A stretch of 64,000 nucleotides of DNA from CAWCKS01 sp963796195 (GCA_963796195.1 CAWCKS010000006.1:1-64000), one strand, 5' to 3'; positions 41,916-50,407 are shown, numbered from the stretch's first letter. A program made the numbers and translations. The notes: generated by a model from the sequence alone, not told the origin.

Positions 41916-42704
41916 ATGCGCGCGCTTCACACCGCAGCTTCGGGAATGCTGGCCCAGGAACTCAACGTCCAGGTCATCGCCAACAACATCGCCAATATGC
42001 GCACGACTGGCTACAAGAAGCAGACGGCGCAGTTCCAGGATCTGCTTTACGAGCATGTGCGCCGGATTGGCGCGCAAGCCTCCGACCAGGGCACCATTCT
42101 CCCGGTCGGCATCGACATCGGCGGCGGCGTCAAGACGGTCGGCACGCCGCGCTCGATGAGCCAGGGCACGCTGGCGCAGACCGGCAACGACCTCGATATC
42201 GCGATCCGCGGCGAAGGGTTCTTCAAGATCCTGCTGCCGAACGGCAACTTCGCCTACACACGCGACGGCTCATTCCAGCTCGACGCCCAGGGTCGCATCG
42301 TGACCTCGCAGGGCAATCCGGTTCAGCCGACCATCACGATCCCGCAGAACGCATCGGGCACGACGATCAACGCCCAGGGCCAGGTCTCCGTGACCCTGCC
42401 CGGACAGACCGCGGCGACCTTGGTCGGCCAGATCGGCCTGACGCGCTTCGTCAACAAGGCCGGCCTGCTGTCGATCGGCGACAACCTGTTCCAGGAGTCG
42501 CCGGCCTCCGGCGCGCCACAGGACGGCCTCGCCGGCGCCGACGGCTATGGCGACATGCAACAGGGCAACCTCGAACAGGCCAATGTCGAAGCGGTCTCGG
42601 AAATGTCCGACCTGATCGCCGCCCAGCGCGCCTACGAGATGAATTCGAAGGTGGTGAGCGCGGCCGACCAGATGCTGCAATCCACCTCCGGCATGTTCCG
42701 CTGA
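41916..42704 (+). CDS. flgG: flagellar distal rod protein FlgG
   Basis: Intact 262 residues, the normal length. MRALHTAASGMLAQELNVQVIANNIANMRTTGYKKQTAQFQDLLYEHVR at the N-terminus, GNDLDIAIRGEGFFKILLPNGNFAYTRDGSFQLDAQG in the middle, and VEAVSEMSDLIAAQRAYEMNSKVVSAADQMLQSTSGMFR at the C-terminus. Forms the distal rod. It follows flgF by 13 bases and precedes flgA by 9. Confidence 0.97.
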   Translation: MRALHTAASGMLAQELNVQVIANNIANMRTTGYKKQTAQFQDLLYEHVRRIGAQASDQGTILPVGIDIGGGVKTVGTPRSMSQGTLAQTGNDLDIAIRGEGFFKILLPNGNFAYTRDGSFQLDAQGRIVTSQGNPVQPTITIPQNASGTTINAQGQVSVTLPGQTAATLVGQIGLTRFVNKAGLLSIGDNLFQESPASGAPQDGLAGADGYGDMQQGNLEQANVEAVSEMSDLIAAQRAYEMNSKVVSAADQMLQSTSGMFR

Positions 42705-42713
42705 CGGAGAACG

Positions 42714-43745
42714 ATGATGAGGCTCCGCGCCATCCTTCTCGCAGCGTTCGCACTCACGATCGCAACGCCTGTGGTCGCGCAGGACTTCGACGAAATCCCG
42801 CAGGTGCCAACGCTGCGCCCGCAGGTGCTGGTTTCCAGCGACGTCGTGCGGATCGGCGATCTCGTCGACAACGCCGGCGCCTTTGGCGAGATCGCGGTGT
42901 TCCGCTCGCCCGATCTCGGCACTACCGGCACCGTGCCGGCGAAACAGGTGGTCGAGGCCCTTCGCGCGCACAAGGTGATCGGCGTCGACACGAAGAACCT
43001 TCGCGAGGTGGTGGTGACGCGTGCTGCGCGCACGTTCACGGCCAAGGACATCGAGGGCAGTATCGCAAGTGCCATCAGCGGCAAGGGCGGGCTGGGCGAT
43101 GCCGCTGACCTTGTCGTGACGCTCGACCGCGACACCGGTTCGCTGCAGCTCGATGCCGCCTATCGCGGCGAGCTGACGCCGGTCGCAGCCCGCTTCGACA
43201 ATCGCAATGGTCGGTTCGACGTGACCTTCGAGATCAATAACGAGGTGACCTCGGCGCCGACCCGTCTGCGCTTCACCGGCACGGCCTATGAGACGGTAAC
43301 CGTTGCCGTTCCGACGCGCGCGGTCGACCGCGGCGACGTGCTGAAGGCCGCCGATCTCGCCATCGAGCGGCGGCCGAAGGCCGACGCCGGCAACGACCTC
43401 GCGAGCCGTGATCGCGCGCTTGGCATGCAGATGCGCAAGCACCTCGCCGCAGGCCAACCGCTGCGCAATGCCGACCTCGGCAAGCCGGATCTCGTGCAAC
43501 GCGACCAGAACGTGTCGATCGTCTACCAGACGCCCGGCCTCTACCTGACCATGCGCGGCAAGGCGATCGACGGCGGCGCTGAAGGCGACACCGTCAGCGT
43601 CACCAACCTGCAATCGAAGCGCGTCGTGCAAGGCACGGTGGTCGGGCCGGGCCAGGTGCTGGTCGCGCCGATCGCGCCGACCGTCACCGCCGCCACCAAT
43701 TCCACCACGACCACCACCAACCCGCAGCCAGACAGCAACGAGTAG
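42714..43745 (+). CDS. flgA: P-ring assembly chaperone FlgA
   Basis: Intact 343 residues. Signal peptide MRLRAILLAAFALTIATPVVA-QD. SAF-like and C-terminal ChapFlgA region: VAVPTRAVDRGDVLKAADLAIERRPKAD, RALGMQMRKHLAAGQPLRNADLGKPDLVQRDQNVSIVYQTPGLYLTMRGKAIDGGAEGDTVSVTNLQSKRVVQGTVVGPGQV. A Thr-rich tail follows. FlgA helps FlgI assemble the P ring in the periplasm. Two adjacent ATG codons are possible starts. Confidence 0.94.
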   Translation: MMRLRAILLAAFALTIATPVVAQDFDEIPQVPTLRPQVLVSSDVVRIGDLVDNAGAFGEIAVFRSPDLGTTGTVPAKQVVEALRAHKVIGVDTKNLREVVVTRAARTFTAKDIEGSIASAISGKGGLGDAADLVVTLDRDTGSLQLDAAYRGELTPVAARFDNRNGRFDVTFEINNEVTSAPTRLRFTGTAYETVTVAVPTRAVDRGDVLKAADLAIERRPKADAGNDLASRDRALGMQMRKHLAAGQPLRNADLGKPDLVQRDQNVSIVYQTPGLYLTMRGKAIDGGAEGDTVSVTNLQSKRVVQGTVVGPGQVLVAPIAPTVTAATNSTTTTTNPQPDSNE

Positions 43746-43750
43746 AAGTT

Positions 43751-44510
43751 ATGTATCACTTGAGACGAAGGCGACGATTTCTGTCGGCGTGCAGCATGAT
43801 GGTGCTGGCGGCGTTCGCAAGCGGATGCTCCTCGATCGACCGGCTGAAAAATATCGGCGAGCAGCCGGCACTGACCTCGATCGAGAACCCGACCGCGCAA
43901 CCCGGTTACAAGCCGGTGCAGATGCCGATGCCGAAACCGCAGCCGGCGTCCTACAGCCCGAATTCGCTGTGGCGCAACGGCTCGCGCGCGTTCTTCAAGG
44001 ACCAGCGCGCTTCGCAGGTCGGCGACATCCTCACCATCAGCGTCAACTTTACCGACAAGGCGGCGATCGCCAACGAAACCCAGCGCAGCCGCACCGGCAG
44101 TTCGACATCCGACATCACCGACTTTGCCGGCAGCAAACTGCTGACGGGCAACGCTGCAAAGGTTCTGCCGGGTCCATCTGCTCTCGGTCGACGGAACTTC
44201 CACCGCCGACGGCAAGGGATCCGTCAACAGGCAAGAGGCGCTACAAACCAATGTCGCTGCTGTGGTGACGCAGGTGCTGCCGAACGGCAACATGGTGGTC
44301 GAAGGCAAGCAGGAGATCAGGGTCAACTTCGAGATCCGCGAGTTGATCGTCGCCGGCATCGTGCGCCCCGAGGACATCCAGAGCGACAACACCATCAACT
44401 CGACGAAAATCGCGCAGGCGCGGATCGCCTATGGCGGCCGCGGCCAGATCACGGACGTGCAGCAGCCGCGCTACGGCCAGCAAGTGTACGATGTGCTGCT
44501 GCCGTTCTAG
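43751..44510 (+). CDS. flgH: flagellar L-ring lipoprotein FlgH (frameshifted)
   Basis: From ATG 43751: lipoprotein signal ending LAAFASGCSSIDR (lipobox Cys). NSLWRNGSRAFFKDQRASQVGDILTISVNFTDKAAIANETQRSR is the FlgH core. The frame breaks near 44168 by one extra base and resumes in the +1 frame as VDGTSTADGKGSVNRQEALQTNVAAVVTQVLPNGNMVVEGKQEIRVNFEIRELIVAGIVRPEDI...DVLLPF. Total length 760 (3n+1), about 252 residues when corrected, which is usual. Forms the outer-membrane L ring. Confidence 0.93.
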
Positions 44511-44573
44511 TGGGGCGGCAACCTAGAGCTCCCACGCCGACCCGCGGTTCGCGAACGAGGGTCGGTGAATGAC

Positions 44574-44606
44574 GCGGCCTTCGGTAGCTCCCCTGCCGGA
44601 GGCCGC
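44574..44606 (+). terminator. candidate terminator after flgH
   Basis: Stem 44574-44584 with 44596-44606 (GCGGCCT...AGGCCGC extended by three further pairs and one G-T pair) and an 11-base loop. It is followed seven bases later only by a short TTTT, so termination strength is uncertain. Confidence 0.45.
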
Positions 44607-44711
44607 AGTCATTTTGGCGGACCAAAAAACGGGCGACCACCGGTTCCCGCCAACTGCATGATGTTTAATGAGATTTGACCCTCGTTTTGGGGAAGTTTCC
44701 GACGGCCATTC

Positions 44712-44735
44712 TTTATATGATAATCATCATATAAA
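44712..44735. promoter_or_regulatory. operator-like palindrome with Fur-box core
   Basis: Perfect 10-bp inverted arms (TTTATATGAT at 44712-44721, ATCATATAAA at 44726-44735) separated by AATC. The central ATGATAATCAT is identical to the core of the classical Fur box. It lies 136 bases upstream of the SPFH gene, in an AT-rich island of otherwise GC-rich sequence. The regulator is unknown. Confidence 0.55.
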
Positions 44736-44870
44736 AACGAGATCGAGTTGCTCGGTGTCGGTCAAATGACCGGCGTCACACGTCGGTGCGGGCGAACCTA
44801 ATTTCATCGTCAGGAGTCCAATGCTTCGGCAAACTCCGGGAAACGATTCGGGAGCTCGAGGGAGAAGGTC

Positions 44871-45752
44871 ATGGCACAGGACATTGGCGGATCGGCGCGG
44901 AAAGTCGGCGGTAGCCTCGTGATCGGCATCGTCGCGCTGATCGCGGCAAGCGTCGTGCTCGGCAGCTGGTATACGGTCGACCAGACCCAACGCGCGGTGC
45001 GCCTGCGCAACGGCGCGTTCGTCGAGGTGGTGCAACCGGGGCTGCACTTCAAGATCCCGTGGTTCGAGAGCATCGCCAAGATCGACATGCAGACCCACAA
45101 CTTCACCTTCGACAAGGTGAACTCCTATTCGGCCGACCAGCAGCCGGCGGATTTGCGCATCTCGGTGACGCTGCATGTCGCGCCCGACAAGGTGGCGGAA
45201 ATGTATTCGCGGTTCGGCGGCGACCAGCAGGCGGCGATCAGCCGCCTGATCACCCCGCACATGAACCAGGAGGTCAAGGTGGTGTTCGGCCAATACACCG
45301 CCGCCAAGGCCATTTCCGCGCGAGGACAACTGAACGTCGATGCGGCTAAAGCGCTGACCGATGCCATCGCCTATGATTCCGTGTTCCAGATCGAAGGCGT
45401 GCAGATCGAGGACATCAGTTTCTCGGCCGACTACATCCGCTCGGTCGAAGCGCGCATGCAGGCCGAAGTCGCGGTGCAGCAGCGGCAGCAGGAGCTGGCG
45501 CAGGAGAAGATCAAGGCCGACATCGCGGTCACGCAGGCCACCGGCCGCGCCAACTCGGTTCGCACCGAAGCCCAGGCCCAGGCCGACGCCATCAAGCTGC
45601 GCGGCGAAGCCGAAGCGGCCGCGATCCGCGCCCGTGCCGAGGCGCTGGGCACCAATCCGAATCTCGTGACGCTGACCCAAGCCGAGCGCTGGGACGGCAA
45701 GCTGCCGATCACCATGGTGCCCGGCGGCGCACTGATGCCGCGGCGAGCCTGA
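44871..45752 (+). CDS. SPFH/Band 7 (prohibitin-like) membrane protein
   Basis: Intact 293 residues. One N-terminal TM (VGGSLVIGIVALIAASVVLGSW), then the SPFH domain (YTVDQTQRAVRLRNGAFVEVVQPGLHFKIPWFESIAKIDMQTHNFTFDKVNSYSADQQPADLRISVTLHVAP) and a C-terminal coiled coil rich in Ala/Glu/Gln (VEARMQAEVAVQQRQQELAQEKIKADIAVTQATGRANSVRTEAQAQADAIKLRGEAEAAAIRARAEAL). HflK/prohibitin-like proteins form rings in the inner membrane and regulate proteases. It is not part of the flagellar machinery as known. A strong palindrome precedes it. Confidence 0.88.
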   Translation: MAQDIGGSARKVGGSLVIGIVALIAASVVLGSWYTVDQTQRAVRLRNGAFVEVVQPGLHFKIPWFESIAKIDMQTHNFTFDKVNSYSADQQPADLRISVTLHVAPDKVAEMYSRFGGDQQAAISRLITPHMNQEVKVVFGQYTAAKAISARGQLNVDAAKALTDAIAYDSVFQIEGVQIEDISFSADYIRSVEARMQAEVAVQQRQQELAQEKIKADIAVTQATGRANSVRTEAQAQADAIKLRGEAEAAAIRARAEALGTNPNLVTLTQAERWDGKLPITMVPGGALMPRRA

Positions 45753-45781
45753 CCTGCGTCGGGCCGGCCCGGCGTCCGCCC

Positions 45782-46198
45782 CTACTCGTCGCGATAAACC
45801 CGCTCGCGCTTCTCGTGGCGCTCCTGGGCTTCCACGGACAACGTCGCGATCGGGCGCGCTTCGAGGCGCTTTAACGAAATCGGCTCCCCGGTTTCTTCGC
45901 AGTAGCCGTAGGAGCCGTCTTCAATCCGCTGGATCGCCGCATCGATTTTGGCGATCAGTTTGCGTTGGCGATCGCGGGCCCGGAGCTCGATCGCCCGATC
46001 GGTTTCGGACGAGGCACGGTCGGCCAGATCCGGATGGTTCTGGTTTTCGTCCTGCAGTTGCAGCAGGGTCGCCTTGGCCTCCCGGAGGATCTCGTCCTTC
46101 CATGAGAGCAATTTAGCGCGGAAATACTCGCGCTGGCGCTCGTTCATGAACGGCTCCTTTTCCGTTGGCCGATAGGTCTTGGTCTTTTCCGTCGCCAT
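45782..46198 (-). CDS. dksA: DksA/TraR-family transcription factor with a depleted zinc finger
   Basis: 138 residues. The coiled-coil tip region YFRAKLLSWKDEILREAKATLLQLQDENQNHPDLADRASSETDRAIELRARDRQRKLIAKIDAAIQRIEDGSYGYCEETGEPISLKRLEARPIATLSVEAQERHEKR matches DksA, including the D..D/A.SETD tip. Only one cysteine (GYCEETG) remains of the usual four zinc ligands. DksA acts with ppGpp on RNA polymerase. A start at 46147 (MNERQREYF) has a better AAGGAG site, so translation may begin there. It lies downstream of fliX on the same strand. Confidence 0.9.
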   Translation of the reverse strand: MATEKTKTYRPTEKEPFMNERQREYFRAKLLSWKDEILREAKATLLQLQDENQNHPDLADRASSETDRAIELRARDRQRKLIAKIDAAIQRIEDGSYGYCEETGEPISLKRLEARPIATLSVEAQERHEKRERVYRDE

Positions 46199-46372
46199 CC
46201 CCGTAGAACCTGTTCGGGAGTTTCCCTCCTCCCGTTGCGGGCCGCCTTATATAGCGGCGATTCCACGCAGACAATATGTCGGTGCGTTAAAGGTCCGGCA
46301 CCTGTAACTCCAGAGGAACTGCCGGCCTGCCAACATGACGGGATGATGTCGCCCGCCCGGTTTTGGCGCGCC

Positions 46373-46783
46373 TTAGGCGTTGCCAACCTTGGCGAGTTCG
46401 ACCTCGACCCTGAGCTCGATCTCGGCCAGGACGGCATCGAGATTGGGGTCGCCGGAGGATGATTTCAGCTCGGTTGCCGCGCTCCGCAGCCGCTCCACCG
46501 TGGCGGCATCGAGGCTGCCGCCGAGCAGGCCAAGCTTCAGATCATCGAGCACATCGAGCGCCGTCCGCCCCCGGCGGACCGCCCGCTTGCGTCGCTCGGT
46601 CGGGTCCTCGACGCCCTGCAGCGCAAGCAGCGCATCGATATTGGCGACCGATTTTGGAGCGCTGGCCGGTCTGGTTTCGGCGGCCGTCGAGGCCTCCGGC
46701 AGGGAGAATCCACTGCCGGTCTGTCGCCGGGTGTTGGCGGCGGGAGTGCCGATCGAGGCGCCGCTGGGTCCGTAGATTCGCAT
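46373..46783 (-). CDS. fliX: flagellar assembly regulator FliX
   Basis: 136 residues: MRIYGPSGASIGTPAANTRRQTGSGFSLPE at the N-terminus, a Ser/Ala linker, then NIDALLALQGVEDPTERRKRAVRRGRTALDVLDDLKLGLLGGSLDAATVERLRSAA and LDAVLAEIELRVEVELAKV. This is the FliX family; in Caulobacter FliX links early basal body assembly to the activator FlbD. Divergent from flgI, as in Caulobacter, with a CtrA-like site and a sigma-54-type site between. Confidence 0.92.
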   Translation of the reverse strand: MRIYGPSGASIGTPAANTRRQTGSGFSLPEASTAAETRPASAPKSVANIDALLALQGVEDPTERRKRAVRRGRTALDVLDDLKLGLLGGSLDAATVERLRSAATELKSSSGDPNLDAVLAEIELRVEVELAKVGNA

Positions 46784-46807
46784 CTGAAGGTTCCAGATTC
46801 CCTTGTT

Positions 46808-46884
46808 TTGAGCATGCCCTTTGCGGAAAACCCGTACCCATCCATCGGGTCGAGCCCGAAGACATGCTTTTCCGGGACGTGTTC
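46808..46884. repeat. dispersed palindromic repeat, copy 3
   Basis: Contains GCGGAAAACCCGTACCCAT and later CATGCTTTTCCGGGACGTG, the GGAAAA...TACC...TTTTCCGG...ACRTG layout seen at 17857-17923. It lies between fliX and the flgI control sites. Confidence 0.55.
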
Positions 46885-46909
46885 TGCGCGAACCCTCGCC
46901 CCACTATGG

Positions 46910-46924
46910 TTAACAGCGCGTAAA
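46910..46924. promoter_or_regulatory. CtrA-like box between fliX and flgI
   Basis: TTAA-N7-TAAA with spacer CAGCGCG, one mismatch to the CtrA consensus. It is 127 bases upstream of fliX and 213 upstream of flgI. Confidence 0.5.
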
Positions 46925-47042
46925 CGGCCCGGCAAAAGCTGCCGGGCGCACGGCAGCTTTGGCGCGCCGAGCGGTTCCCATTTGACCCGCGCAGAGATGA
47001 TTTTCGCTTTAATCTCAAAGCTTTAATTGTCGCGATCGGCGT

Positions 47043-47058
47043 TGGCACGCTGTTCGCA
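47043..47058 (+). promoter_or_regulatory. sigma-54-type promoter of flgI operon
   Basis: TGGCACGCTGTTCGCA matches TGGCACG-N4-TTGCA with one change (TCGC), correct GG-GC spacing, 79 bases upstream of flgI. It shares the same deviation as the flgF promoter site. Confidence 0.75.
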
Positions 47059-47136
47059 TCAGCTTCAGCGACCAGGTCCAGCCGCATGGGGAGCATCGGC
47101 GCGGACCCGCAAAGTGGCCTCAGCGGGGAGCAGAGG

Positions 47137-48259
47137 ATGAAACGGCACTTCCACGCCGGCTTGGCGGTCCTCTTGGCGGCCCTCGTTGCCGCAATGGTTG
47201 CGGCCACAACCGCCCAAGCCACGTCGCGGATCAAGGATCTCGCGAACATCGAGGGCGTGCGCCAGAACCAGCTGATCGGCTACGGCCTCGTGGTCGGACT
47301 GAACGGCACCGGCGATACCCTGAACAACATCCCTTTCACCAAGCAATCGCTGCAGGCGATGCTCGAGCGCATGGGCGTCAACATCCGCGGCGCCAACATC
47401 CGCACCGGCAACGTTGCCGCCGTCATGGTGACCGGCAACCTGCCCGCCTTCTCCACGCAGGGCACACGGATGGACGTCACGGTGTCGGCACTGGGCAACT
47501 CCAAGAGCCTGCAGGGCGGCACGCTCCTGGTCACGCCGCTGCTCGCCGCCGACGGCAATGTCTACGCGGTGGCGCAGGGGTCGCTCGCGATCGGCGGTTT
47601 CTCCGCCCAGGGCGATGCAGCAAGCATCACGCGCGGCGTGCCGACCGTCGGCCGCATCGCCAACGGCGCCATCATCGAGCGCGAGATCGATTTCGCGCTC
47701 AACCGCATGCCGAACGTCCGCCTGGCGTTGCGCAATGCGGATTTCACCACCGCCAAGCGCATTGCGGCGGCGGTCAATGACTATCTCGGCACCCGCAGCG
47801 CCGAGCCGGTCGATCCGTCGACCGTGACGCTCAACGTGCCCGCCGAGTTCAAGGGCAACGTGGTTGCCCTCCTCACCGAGATCGAGCAGCTGCAGGTCGA
47901 GCCGGATCAGGCGGCGAAGATCGTGATCGACGAGCGCTCCGGCATCATCGTGATGGGACGCGACGTGCGCGTCGCGACCGTTGCGATCGCGCAAGGCAAC
48001 CTCACCATCACCGTGTCGGAGTCGCCGCAGGTCAGTCAGCCCAATCCGCTGTCGCGCGGACAGACCGTCGTGGTGCCGCGCAGCCGGGTCGGCGTGCAGG
48101 AGGAACTCAAAGAAGCTCGCGGTGGTCAAGGACGGCGTCTCGCTGCAACAGCTGGTCGACGGGTTGAATGCGCTCGGCATCGGCCCGCGCGACATGATCG
48201 CGATCCTGCAGGCCGTCAAGGCGGTCGGCGCGATCGAGGCCGACATCGAGGTGATGTGA
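47137..48259 (+). CDS. flgI: flagellar P-ring protein FlgI (frameshifted)
   Basis: From ATG 47137 (GGGGAGCAGAGG upstream): signal peptide MKRHFHAGLAVLLAALVAAMVAATTAQA-TSRIKDLANIEGVRQNQLIGYGLVVGLNGTGDTL, the FlgI hallmark. FTKQSLQAMLERMGVNI and GRDVRVATVAIAQGNLTITVSESPQVSQPNPLSRGQTVVVPRS follow. An extra A near 48110 (CTCAAAGAAG) breaks the frame, which resumes KLAVVKDGVSLQQLVDGLNALGIGPRDMIAILQAVKAVGAIEADIEVM. Length 3n+1, about 373 residues corrected. The stop overlaps the flgJ start by one base. Confidence 0.95.
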
Positions 48260-48592
48260 TGAGCACCATCCCCTCAAATCTGCCGCCGACGATCGGCGGT
48301 CACCCGGACCTCTCGTTCCAGGCGGCGCTGAAAAAGGTCTCGCCGCAGATGCAGCAGAAGCTGAAGACGACGGCGCAGGATTTCGAAGTCGGTGTTCCTG
48401 GGCAACATGTTCCAGCAGATGACCGAAGGACTGAAGGGCGACGGGCCGTTCGGCTCGACCGTCGGCACCGGCGTGTGGCGCTCGATGCTGACGGACGAAT
48501 ACGCCAAGTCGTTCGCCAAGGCGGGCGGCATCGGGCTTTCGAACGACGTCTACCGTACCATGATCATGCAACAGGCCGCGCGCGCCGGATAA
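48259..48592 (+). CDS. flgJ: rod-binding protein FlgJ (CheL-like, single domain; frameshifted)
   Basis: From ATG 48259 (TGATG overlap with flgI): MSTIPSNLPPTIGGHPDLSF, LKKVSPQMQQKLKTTAQDFEV. One extra G at about 48391, then VFLGNMFQQMTEGLKGDGPFGSTVGTGVWRSMLTDEYAKSFAKAGGIGLSNDVYRTMIMQQ, the rod-binding domain. Length 334 (3n+1), about 110 residues corrected. There is no C-terminal muramidase domain, as usual in alphaproteobacteria. It caps or assists rod assembly. Confidence 0.9.
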
Positions 48593-48603
48593 GGACGACC
48601 GCC

Positions 48604-49092
48604 ATGACCCAACAGCCCGCAGCCCGCGGCGACGCCGCGTTGCCGTCGGTGTCGACTGTCGCCGAGGCGCGCAAGCTTGCCGACAGCCTGTTGAAAGCCA
48701 TGAGCGAATTGCTCGAGCTGATCGAGCGCGAGACCGCCCTGGTCCGTGCCGGCAAGATCTACGACGCATTGCGGCTGGAGACGCAGAAGATGGAGCTATC
48801 GAAGCGCTATCTCGCCAGCGTCGCGCTGCTCAAGGGCAGCCACGTCTATATGAAGGGCGCGACGCCGGATCTTCTGACCGCGCTGCATCGGCACCATGAG
48901 ACCTTCCGCGCCATGCTTCAGGTCAACTTGACGGTGCTCGCCACCGCTCACGCCATATCCGAGGCCATCATTCGCGGGGTCAACAGCGAAGTGCAGCGCA
49001 AGCGAGCGCCGTCGACCTACACTGCGTCGGGCAGCCGCACCACGCCGAATCCACGGAACGCGGCACCGTTTGCGGTCTCCAGAACGCTTTGA
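48604..49092 (+). CDS. flgN: FlgN-like flagellar chaperone
   Basis: 162 residues, helical: VAEARKLADSLLKAMSELLELIERETALVRAGKIYDALRLETQKMELSKRYLASVALLKG, ALHRHHETFRAMLQVNLTVLATAHAISEAIIRGVNSEV, followed by a Ser/Pro/Arg tail. The heptad-rich body and its place after flgI-flgJ match FlgN-type chaperones, which bind FlgK and FlgL before export. It starts 11 bases after flgJ, so it is in the same operon. Family assignment is moderate because FlgN proteins diverge strongly. Confidence 0.75.
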   Translation: MTQQPAARGDAALPSVSTVAEARKLADSLLKAMSELLELIERETALVRAGKIYDALRLETQKMELSKRYLASVALLKGSHVYMKGATPDLLTALHRHHETFRAMLQVNLTVLATAHAISEAIIRGVNSEVQRKRAPSTYTASGSRTTPNPRNAAPFAVSRTL

Positions 49093-49268
49093 TTGCGCTC
49101 TCACTCAAGCTCTCGGCTGACGCCAGCAACTCATTGCGGAGAATTCGATAAAATTGCCGTATGGCGATCAACCAGTCGTTGAGCACGTTTCTCAACGTAC
49201 TGTTAGAGAGAATTTGCGACAAAGCATATTCGGAGGGAGGGGTTTGTGTTGGAAGCCTGAGGGCAGCC

Positions 49269-49634
49269 ATGAGCACAGATTTCTCAATCAGGCCGGTGGG
49301 GGTCCCGGCACCAACGCCTGTTGTGCGACCTTCGTCAGAGGGCGCGCGTCAGGCCGTTCCCGCTGAATTGCCGCCGGCACAAAGTGTCACGGCGGCCGAC
49401 ACACGCACGGCTCTGCAGGCCGATCCCAGTCCAGCGAAGGACGACGTTTCGCATCAAGTGTTTGTCGATCGCGCCGCGGCCGCAGTCGTGTTTCAGGTCG
49501 TCGATAGCCTGACGAACCTCGTGGTCAACCAATATCCCGATGAAGCTGTGCTGCGCCGACGCGCCTATTTTCGCGCACTCGACCTGACAAAAGATACGGC
49601 TACGCGGCTTCCCGCCGCGGACCGCAAGGCTTGA
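49269..49634 (+). CDS. FlaG-like small protein
   Basis: 121 residues from MSTDFSIRPVGVPAPTPVV (GAGGGC just upstream). The first 70 residues are Pro/Ala/Asp-rich; the rest reads HQVFVDRAAAAVVFQVVDSLTNLVVNQYPDEAVLRRRAYFRAL. The pattern 'F.vD.....VFqVVDs.TnlVVnQyPdEavLR' resembles the FlaG domain ('VKVVD..TGEVIRQIPPEE.L'). FlaG influences filament length in other bacteria. It lies 176 bases after flgN; an in-frame start at 49161 is possible but Cys-rich and unlike the family. Confidence 0.55.
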   Translation: MSTDFSIRPVGVPAPTPVVRPSSEGARQAVPAELPPAQSVTAADTRTALQADPSPAKDDVSHQVFVDRAAAAVVFQVVDSLTNLVVNQYPDEAVLRRRAYFRALDLTKDTATRLPAADRKA

Positions 49635-49812
49635 AATCAACTCGTCTCGACAATTGCCGTATCGACCGGTCGCAGGATCGGTAACGACGGACCTGCGCGA
49701 TGCCGAGCTTTGTTACGGCAGGACCTGCGGCTGGATTTCCCGTGGGAAGAGGTCACGACGCGCGCACAGGCTTGACGCGTGCATAGGCTTGGCCGGCTGA
49801 GCCAGACGCTCT

Positions 49813-50190
49813 TCACCCCAACAACTCCGCCTCCCGCCTGATCAGCTTTTGGATTTCCTTCAGTGAATTATAAAGAGACCCGCTCACGATCAGCTTACTT
49901 GCGGTCTCGATCGATTTTCTGAAGCTCGGCACGGCCTCCAGCAGATCCTTGACGAAGCCCATATACAGGTCCTGGTATTTCGGGATGTCGTCTTCCAGGT
50001 ACATCATCTGGACAGTTAGATAGAGCCGCTTCACCGGTGTATTGGCGGTCTCTGCGGTCAGGATGTCCTTCTCCCGCAGGATCGGAGCCGCTCCCTCGAT
50101 CAACAATCTCGTTCGCATATCCGAGTTGGTGACGACGCTTTGACCGATGATGATCCGCTCGAAGGGCTTCAGTTCAACCTTCAGCGCCAT
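49813..50190 (-). CDS. flbT: flagellin post-transcriptional regulator FlbT
   Basis: Intact 125 residues: MALKVELKPFERIIIGQSVVTNSDMRTRLLIEGAAPILREKDILTAETANTPVKRLYLTVQMMYLEDDI, YQDLYMGFVKDLLEAVPSF, SGSLYNSLKEIQKLIRREAELLG. This is the FlbT family, which binds flagellin mRNA and limits translation until the hook is finished. Its usual partner flaF lies 3.7 kb away, separated by an ATP-grasp/decarboxylase pair and a hypothetical gene. Confidence 0.95.
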   Translation of the reverse strand: MALKVELKPFERIIIGQSVVTNSDMRTRLLIEGAAPILREKDILTAETANTPVKRLYLTVQMMYLEDDIPKYQDLYMGFVKDLLEAVPSFRKSIETASKLIVSGSLYNSLKEIQKLIRREAELLG

Positions 50191-50251
50191 CGTCGTTACC
50201 TCCCTGCGCTCGCACGACAGGCGAATCGCCGCTTCCTGAGCAACGGCCGCC

Positions 50252-50285
50252 GTCCTAGCACCGAACGAGTCCTAGCACCGAACGA
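50252..50285. repeat. 17-bp tandem duplication upstream of flbT
   Basis: GTCCTAGCACCGAACGA occurs twice in direct tandem (50252-50268, 50269-50285) without change. It lies 62 bases upstream of the flbT start, in a 217-bp gap that otherwise shows no gene. Confidence 0.85.
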
Positions 50286-50407
50286 ATCGTTCCGGCGAAT
50301 ACCCGCTGATCGACACCCAAAACTGCACCAAAACAATGGCGATCAGGCGGAAGGCAACATTTGCGCCGCTTGCGAGGGCTCGGAAACGGCCAGAAGACAC
50401 AATCGAT

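Noticed and set aside
42270..43631. 453-codon minus-strand frame across flgG and flgA
   Set aside because: Antisense to two intact flagellar genes with clear family motifs.
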